From positions 1-64,000 of the forward strand of contig JAGCCU010000038.1 of assembly GCA_017651515.1 (NCBI GenBank): 64,000 nucleotides of DNA, given 5' to 3'. A program made the position numbers and the translations under genes. The notes under the pieces were generated by a model that searched no databases, was not told where the DNA came from, and saw only the letters and a program-made list of their open reading frames with translations. This DNA is from Muribaculaceae bacterium. Its GTDB lineage: Bacteria; Bacteroidota; Bacteroidia; Bacteroidales; Muribaculaceae. Positions 59,672 through 64,000 of the stretch are shown here, one piece after another (the stretch's first letter is position 1; each line of letters starts with the position of its first letter).

Positions 59672-61663
59672 TTATTTCTTGCGGCGAGATTTCTTGCCTG
59701 ATGAGGTGCTTTTGCCAGAGGATTTTGATGAACCCTTCGAGGCCTTGCTGCCTTTCGATGATTTTGTTGTGGCTTTGCTGCCCTTTGATGAAGTTTTGGC
59801 TGCAGCTTTGGATGTCTTGCCGCCCTTCGAAGGTATCTTTAGGTTGTCACCAGCCTTAATATTGTCATCATTCTTGATGCCGTTGGCAGCCTTGAGTTCC
59901 TTGACCGATACACCGGTACGTTCAGAAATCTCGCTCAGAGTCTCACCTTTCTTGATTGTATGTTCAGTGGGCTTGGCAGGTTGTTCGGCAACTTGCTTAT
60001 GGTGGCGTTTGTCGCCACGTTTGCCGCTACTGCGGGTGTTCTTGTAGTTCTCTTCACGGCTTGTCTTGCGCGAAGCGTTATGGTCGGCATGGCGGCTATT
60101 GCGCTGGTGCATCTGCTTGCTGTCGGCAGTATGTTGTGGTGCAGCTTTGGGCTGAGGCTTGGCAGGGGGAACGTCCACCTTTTGGATGTGGCGAGACGAT
60201 GCTGCAGCCTTTTCTATCTGGCGCACTTCTTCGATCTGTTCCTGTTCTTCGGTAGAACTCTCATAGTCGTTCTGGTCAAGGCTGTAGTCGTCTCCGTGGA
60301 CAACGCGGATGTCATCATCGTCTGAAACATACGATGCCGGTTTTGCAACGCGTACCTTCTTGGTGGTCTGAACCTTTACCACCTGACCACGGCGGGCTTT
60401 GCCGTTTTTCAGTCCGTTGAGCGATAACAGCGAGTTCAGACTCATGCCATAGTGAGAGGCAATGCTTGAATAGGTCTCTCCGCGACGAATCTTATGATAT
60501 TCGGTCACGGTCTTGTTCTCGTAGGTGTATTCAACGTTGCTGTTGCTGCTGCTAACGTTCTGAGAGGCACCAACTGGTTCTACAACCTCTCGCTGGGCAT
60601 AAAGGTCATTGCGGTAGTTTGATATGGAGTCTTCGCTCATTATATAGCTATACACCTGCTGTGACGGCAACACCAGTGTGTAGCTGCGTTCGCTCGTGCC
60701 AGGAATAATGTCATGGCGGTATTGAGGGTTCAAGGCACGTATTTCGTCTAATGGAATATTGAGTACGTTCGAAATCTGATTGAAGTTAATACGTCGACTA
60801 ACGCCTACGGTGTCGGTAATCAGCGGCTTACTTGCAAGACTGGGGCTGATGTTGTGACGCTTGAAATAGGTCATGATGTAGTTGGCGGCGATGAATGCTG
60901 GCACATAGCCACGTGTCTCACGAGGAAGGTAGCTGTAAATCTCCCAGAAGTCCTTGTTCTCGCCACCAGCACGGCGAAGGGCCTTGTTCACGTTGCCAGG
61001 ACCACAGTTGTAGGCGGCTATGGCGAGTGACCAGTCATTATAGATGCTGTGTAGATTTTTTAAATATGTGGCAGCTTTTTCGCTCGACTTGTAAGGGTCG
61101 CGGCGTTCATCTACCAGTGAATTGATCTCCAGTCCAAGGCCTTTGCCTGTTCCCACCATGAATTGCCACAGACCGGCAGCTCCGGCGCGTGACACGGCAT
61201 TGGGATCCAGTGCGCTCTCGATAACAGGAAGATATTTCAATTCTAGTGGAAGGTTCTCTCTCTCAAGAGCCTGCTCAAAGATTGGCATGTAATAAAGGCT
61301 CATGCCCAGCATTTCCTCAACCAGCGTGCGGTTGCGCTTGACATAGCGGTCAATGTAGGAACGAACAACCTGGTTGTACGGCATCTCAATGATGGTGGGC
61401 ATTGCTTTCAGACGCTTGATGTATTCATCTTCGCTCACCTCGCCGGTAGAGCGGTTCTCGACGTCGGTATCCAGCACAGTATAGTTCTGGAGATACCAGT
61501 TTTTCATTAATTCGCGAGTGTCGGTCTCGAAACTCTCAGGGAACACGATGTCGTTGTCGGTGATTGATTCCTTTATCGACAGGATGTTCTTGCGCTCGCG
61601 TGGAGCAGCCACTATTGTCAGGGCTACTGTCGCGAGGATTAAAATCATTTTCAGTCGTCTCAT
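59672..61663 (-). CDS. Membrane-bound lytic transglycosylase (MltD-like) with two LysM domains and basic Ser/Lys tail
   Basis: A 663-residue exported peptidoglycan-cleaving enzyme. Signal MRRLKMILILATVALTIVAA. The SLT domain (about 135-260) has YLPVIESALDPNAVSRAGAA with catalytic Glu149, GLWQFMVGTGKGLGLEINSL and LAIAAYNCGPGNVNKALRRA. A LysM repeat at about 395-440 (YHKIRRGETYSSIASHYGMS) and another at about 568-615 (HTIKKGETLSEISERTGVSV) bind peptidoglycan, separated by a low-complexity charged linker. The last 45 residues are Lys/Ser/Gly-rich (KTSSKGSKATTKSSKGSKAS), unusual for a periplasmic enzyme. It belongs to the parA-to-waaA run. Confidence 0.92.
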   Translation of the reverse strand: MRRLKMILILATVALTIVAAPRERKNILSIKESITDNDIVFPESFETDTRELMKNWYLQNYTVLDTDVENRSTGEVSEDEYIKRLKAMPTIIEMPYNQVVRSYIDRYVKRNRTLVEEMLGMSLYYMPIFEQALERENLPLELKYLPVIESALDPNAVSRAGAAGLWQFMVGTGKGLGLEINSLVDERRDPYKSSEKAATYLKNLHSIYNDWSLAIAAYNCGPGNVNKALRRAGGENKDFWEIYSYLPRETRGYVPAFIAANYIMTYFKRHNISPSLASKPLITDTVGVSRRINFNQISNVLNIPLDEIRALNPQYRHDIIPGTSERSYTLVLPSQQVYSYIMSEDSISNYRNDLYAQREVVEPVGASQNVSSSNSNVEYTYENKTVTEYHKIRRGETYSSIASHYGMSLNSLLSLNGLKNGKARRGQVVKVQTTKKVRVAKPASYVSDDDDIRVVHGDDYSLDQNDYESSTEEQEQIEEVRQIEKAAASSRHIQKVDVPPAKPQPKAAPQHTADSKQMHQRNSRHADHNASRKTSREENYKNTRSSGKRGDKRHHKQVAEQPAKPTEHTIKKGETLSEISERTGVSVKELKAANGIKNDDNIKAGDNLKIPSKGGKTSKAAAKTSSKGSKATTKSSKGSKASKGSSKSSGKSTSSGKKSRRKK

Positions 61664-61687
61664 ATCGTCATTTGTTTATATTTTTCG

Positions 61688-62560
61688 TTAAAAGTTAAAT
61701 GCACACTGCAATCCCAGCGTGGGCGTGCGTGTCAGTATGCCAGGGTCGATGACCGCAGGCTTTACCTTCATGCTCAGGTCGGGTGAAATGTCAAAGTGAG
61801 CCAGTTGGGCATCAACGTATGCGTCGATGATACAAAGGGCATAGACAGCCACCATGCCTATTATGCAGATATCGCGGTAACGGCGATAGTAATTTTTCTT
61901 GTTTTTCAAGGCTTTCTTGAGCCATTCCATGTCAAGGTCGCTCTCCTGAGTTGTAGGAGGGTAGAAATTCATGTAGCTGCGAGTCTCGGGGTCATCGTCC
62001 ATGGCATCACGGTAGGCCTTGGTATAGTCGTTGTACATGCGGTTGTTCCATGACGTGCCATAAGTCATGCCCACAAATGCACCTACAACAATCGGCAGTT
62101 TCCAGTAACGGCGGTTGTATATCTGCCCAAGTCCGGGACACAGCACCGATAGCCACAATGCTCGGGTGGGGTCGGGGTTGAACTCGCGTTTCTTGCCCAG
62201 TGCGGCGATTGCAAGGGAATCGGGGGCAGTTAGAATCTCAACGCCTTCCAGTGTGCCTATTGAGTCGAGTGAAGCAAACTGGAGGGTGTCGCCTGCCATA
62301 TTCACCACACGTACAGGTGATGTGGCAGTGGTATTCTCTTTCTTTTTTTCGTCTGGTAATACGACAGGCCTGCGACTCATGCGTTTGTTGTGCTGAGGCT
62401 TTACGTCAACATCAGCGGGAACGTAGAACTCAGTGCTGTCGGTCAATGACTGAGACTCCACGTCTATGGGAACGGCAATGAATATCAGCAATAGGACTGA
62501 TATTATCAAAAGTCTGTATGTGTTTTGATGTGTCGTATTACTTGTTTTTAAGCTGGTCAA
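61688..62560 (-). CDS. DUF5683-type membrane protein
   Basis: A 290-residue protein matching the family annotated DUF5683 that follows parB in Bacteroidales. After a hydrophobic N-terminal segment (LLIISVLLLIFIAVPIDVES) there is a low-complexity basic region, then a core with LWLSVLCPGLGQIYNRRYWK and LPIVVGAFVGMTYGTSWNNR, where the Gly-rich loop resembles small membrane proteins, and ICIIGMVAVYALCIIDAYVD. Its start overlaps the parB stop by 23 bases, so it is translationally coupled. Function unknown; its position suggests a link between chromosome segregation and cell-envelope growth (inference). Confidence 0.85.
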   Translation of the reverse strand: MTSLKTSNTTHQNTYRLLIISVLLLIFIAVPIDVESQSLTDSTEFYVPADVDVKPQHNKRMSRRPVVLPDEKKKENTTATSPVRVVNMAGDTLQFASLDSIGTLEGVEILTAPDSLAIAALGKKREFNPDPTRALWLSVLCPGLGQIYNRRYWKLPIVVGAFVGMTYGTSWNNRMYNDYTKAYRDAMDDDPETRSYMNFYPPTTQESDLDMEWLKKALKNKKNYYRRYRDICIIGMVAVYALCIIDAYVDAQLAHFDISPDLSMKVKPAVIDPGILTRTPTLGLQCAFNF

Positions 62561-63416
62561 AGATTGTGATGATTTTCTCCAGTTCCGATTCGTTCTTGAA
62601 TGGGAAGGTGATTTTGCCTTTTCCGCTGAGGTCGCAGGCGAACTTCACTGGCACACCGAATGATGATGTCAGGTGCTGCTGAAGGAAGCGATAGTCACGA
62701 TTGACATTGCTAGCAGGACGTTTTGCATTGCTGTTGTCACCGCTGTGCTCAGCATTATATTGCTTTACGAGTTGCTCCACCTGCCGCACCGACAGCCCAT
62801 TATCTATTATCTGGTTGTAAAGCTTGAGCTGTGCTGACGGTTTCTCGATGGCAAGCAACGCACGGGCATGACCCATGTCGAGCAATTTGTCACGAAGGCC
62901 TAACTGTACTTCTGCGGGCAGCTTGAGCAGTCGCAGGAAGTTAGCAATCGTGGCACGGTTCTTGCCAATGCGCTCGCTGAGGCGTTCTTGAGTCAGACGA
63001 TACTGGTCTATCAGTTTGCGGAAAGTGAGAGCAATCTCAATGGCATTCAGGTCTTCGCGCTGAATGTTCTCAATCAGAGCCATCTCAGTTAGCTCGCTGT
63101 CGTTAGCAGTGCGTACATAGGCAGGTACGCTGGTAAGCCCGGCAAGTTTAGCTGCCCTGTAACGGCGTTCGCCCGAAATTATCTGGTATGATTGTGGACC
63201 CATGCTGCGCACGGTGAGAGGCTGTACTATTCCCAGCTCGCGGATGCTCATTGCCAACTCCTCAAGGGCAGTCTCGTCGAAAGTCGTACGTGGCTGTTCG
63301 GGGTTGGGAGTGATTTGGCTGATGGGTATCTCGTTGATTGCCGATGAGCCGCCAGTCTGGATGTCGTCCATCGAGATGAGCGAGTCTAATCCTCGTCCTA
63401 ATGCCTTGCGTTTCAT
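62538..63416 (-). CDS. parB: Chromosome partitioning protein ParB
   Basis: A 292-residue ParB/Spo0J homologue. The N-terminal CTP-binding domain has ISQITPNPEQPRTTFDETAL, LEELAMSIRELGIVQPLTV and the SGERRYRAAKLAGL motif; the helix-turn-helix region follows (LTQERLSERIGKNRATIANF, LRLLKLPAEVQLGLRDKLL, LSVRQVEQLVKQYN). It would bind parS sites and load SMC complexes near the origin. The gene follows parA with a 37-base gap. No parS sequence (TGTTTCACGTGAAACA type) was seen in the window. Confidence 0.96.
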   Translation of the reverse strand: MKRKALGRGLDSLISMDDIQTGGSSAINEIPISQITPNPEQPRTTFDETALEELAMSIRELGIVQPLTVRSMGPQSYQIISGERRYRAAKLAGLTSVPAYVRTANDSELTEMALIENIQREDLNAIEIALTFRKLIDQYRLTQERLSERIGKNRATIANFLRLLKLPAEVQLGLRDKLLDMGHARALLAIEKPSAQLKLYNQIIDNGLSVRQVEQLVKQYNAEHSGDNSNAKRPASNVNRDYRFLQQHLTSSFGVPVKFACDLSGKGKITFPFKNESELEKIITIFDQLKNK

Positions 63417-63453
63417 TATGATGAATTGTTATATATGTGATTGTTTTCAGTTC

Positions 63454-64000
63454 TTAGCCCATGACTTTCGCACGCTCGCGAATGCCGAGTTCCTTTGCAA
63501 GCTGCATGTGGCTCGTGGCTCCACGGCTCGTAGGGTCATAAAGGATTGCCGGCAGACCGTGGCTGGGAGCTTCGCTCAGCTTGATGTTGCGCGGAATGAC
63601 GGTGTTGAACACCATGTCGCCGAAATGACTCTTAAGTTCTTCAAAAATCTGGTTGGCAAGTCGCAGGCGTGCATCATACATTGTGAGCAGGAATCCCTCA
63701 ATCTTTAGTGATGGGTTCAGGCGACCCTTGATGATGCGAATGGTATTCAGCAACTTGCTGATGCCTTCCAATGCAAAATACTCTGCCTGTACTGGGATGT
63801 TGACGCTGTCGGCCGCGGTGAGTGCATTAACGGTTATGAGTCCAAGAGACGGACTGCAGTCAATCAGCACGTAGTCGTAGTCTTTCTTGATATCATCGAT
63901 GGCATGGCGAAGAACGTTCTCGCGATCTTCCTTGCTGACAAGTTCCAGTTCTGCACCAACGAGGTCGATGCGGGAACCTATAATCTTCAGATTCTCGATG
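63454..64000 (-). CDS. parA: Chromosome partitioning ATPase ParA, C-terminal part; cut by window edge
   Basis: The stop lies at 63454 and the reading frame continues past base 64000, so only the C-terminal 181 or so residues are here. IENLKIIGSRIDLVGAELEL, ENVLRHAIDDIKKDYDYVLI, the Walker B-like DCSPSLGLITVNALTAADSV, and PVQAEYFALEGISKLLNTIR are typical of Soj/ParA. The nucleotide-binding Walker A lies upstream of the window. Residues such as IPRNIKLSEAPSHGLPAILYD near the end are the usual ParA C-terminal signature. It is the first gene seen of the operon parA-parB-DUF5683 and onward. Confidence 0.95.
   Translation of the reverse strand, partial: IENLKIIGSRIDLVGAELELVSKEDRENVLRHAIDDIKKDYDYVLIDCSPSLGLITVNALTAADSVNIPVQAEYFALEGISKLLNTIRIIKGRLNPSLKIEGFLLTMYDARLRLANQIFEELKSHFGDMVFNTVIPRNIKLSEAPSHGLPAILYDPTSRGATSHMQLAKELGIRERAKVMG

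Noticed and set aside
1..64000. tRNA/rRNA genes, CRISPR arrays, riboswitches
   Set aside because: No cloverleaf-like segments with a T-arm, no regularly spaced repeats with unique spacers, and no recognised riboswitch were seen in any gap.
62538..64000. parS sites near parAB
   Set aside because: No TGTTTCACGTGAAACA-like sequence was found; the CACGTG strings near 47800 lack the flanking arms.

Overview
The window reads as a chromosomal segment of a gut-type Bacteroidales bacterium, most likely close to Muribaculaceae or Prevotellaceae (inference). The reasons are a SusC/SusD pair, lipoprotein signal peptides of Bacteroidetes type, many promoters of the form TTTG-N19/20-TAnnTTTG, an almost complete lack of Shine-Dalgarno sequences, and secreted proteins ending in paired dockerin-like modules. 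No tRNA, rRNA, CRISPR array or intact insertion sequence was found.

Layout. 1-1624: 3' part of a class I fumarase gene (cut by the window edge) and an RluA-type pseudouridine synthase, both minus. 2090-12280: a nutrient-uptake locus (SusC-like receptor, SusD-like lipoprotein, a zinc-peptidase-like lipoprotein whose HEXXH motif is lost, a DUF4302 lipoprotein, then a dockerin-tailed protein with a possible glycan-binding fold). 12281-18205: an NhaC antiporter, then a GC-richer island of an isolated phage terminase large subunit and a large protein of unknown function, set among small palindromic repeats. 18206-22213: a dockerin-tailed leucine-rich-repeat protein between two copies of a roughly 310-bp structured repeat. 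22248-26774 (minus): a TonB-dependent outer membrane receptor and a NagB/PIG-L fusion protein that appears to have lost catalytic residues in both domains. 27053-33262: three tandem M6-family metalloproteases, all with dockerin-like tails.

33370-35664 (minus): pyrE, an SRPBCC protein, recX and comF in one tight operon. 35823-44832: a patatin-like phospholipase, a small lipoprotein, a nucleoside kinase with a WG-repeat lipoprotein upstream, a CoA-transferase and an MscS-type channel. 45013-51716: panB, dnaX, a glucosaminidase divergent from cdd (cdd promoter inside the opposite coding region), a membrane protein, a DUF4919 protein and an AAA/DUF4143 ATPase. 52105-53553: another dockerin-tailed secreted protein. 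53671-64000 (minus): a nine-gene run parA-parB-DUF5683-lytic transglycosylase-surE-nhaD-gltX-outer membrane protein-waaA, mixing chromosome segregation, cell-wall turnover and envelope synthesis.

The most notable themes are: six secreted proteins sharing the dockerin-like tail with no cohesin in sight; two apparent pseudoenzymes (the SusCD-linked peptidase-like lipoprotein and the NagB/PIG-L fusion); the isolated terminase island; and several families of palindromic intergenic repeats. All functional assignments are from reading the sequence and from memory of the families; no database search was possible.
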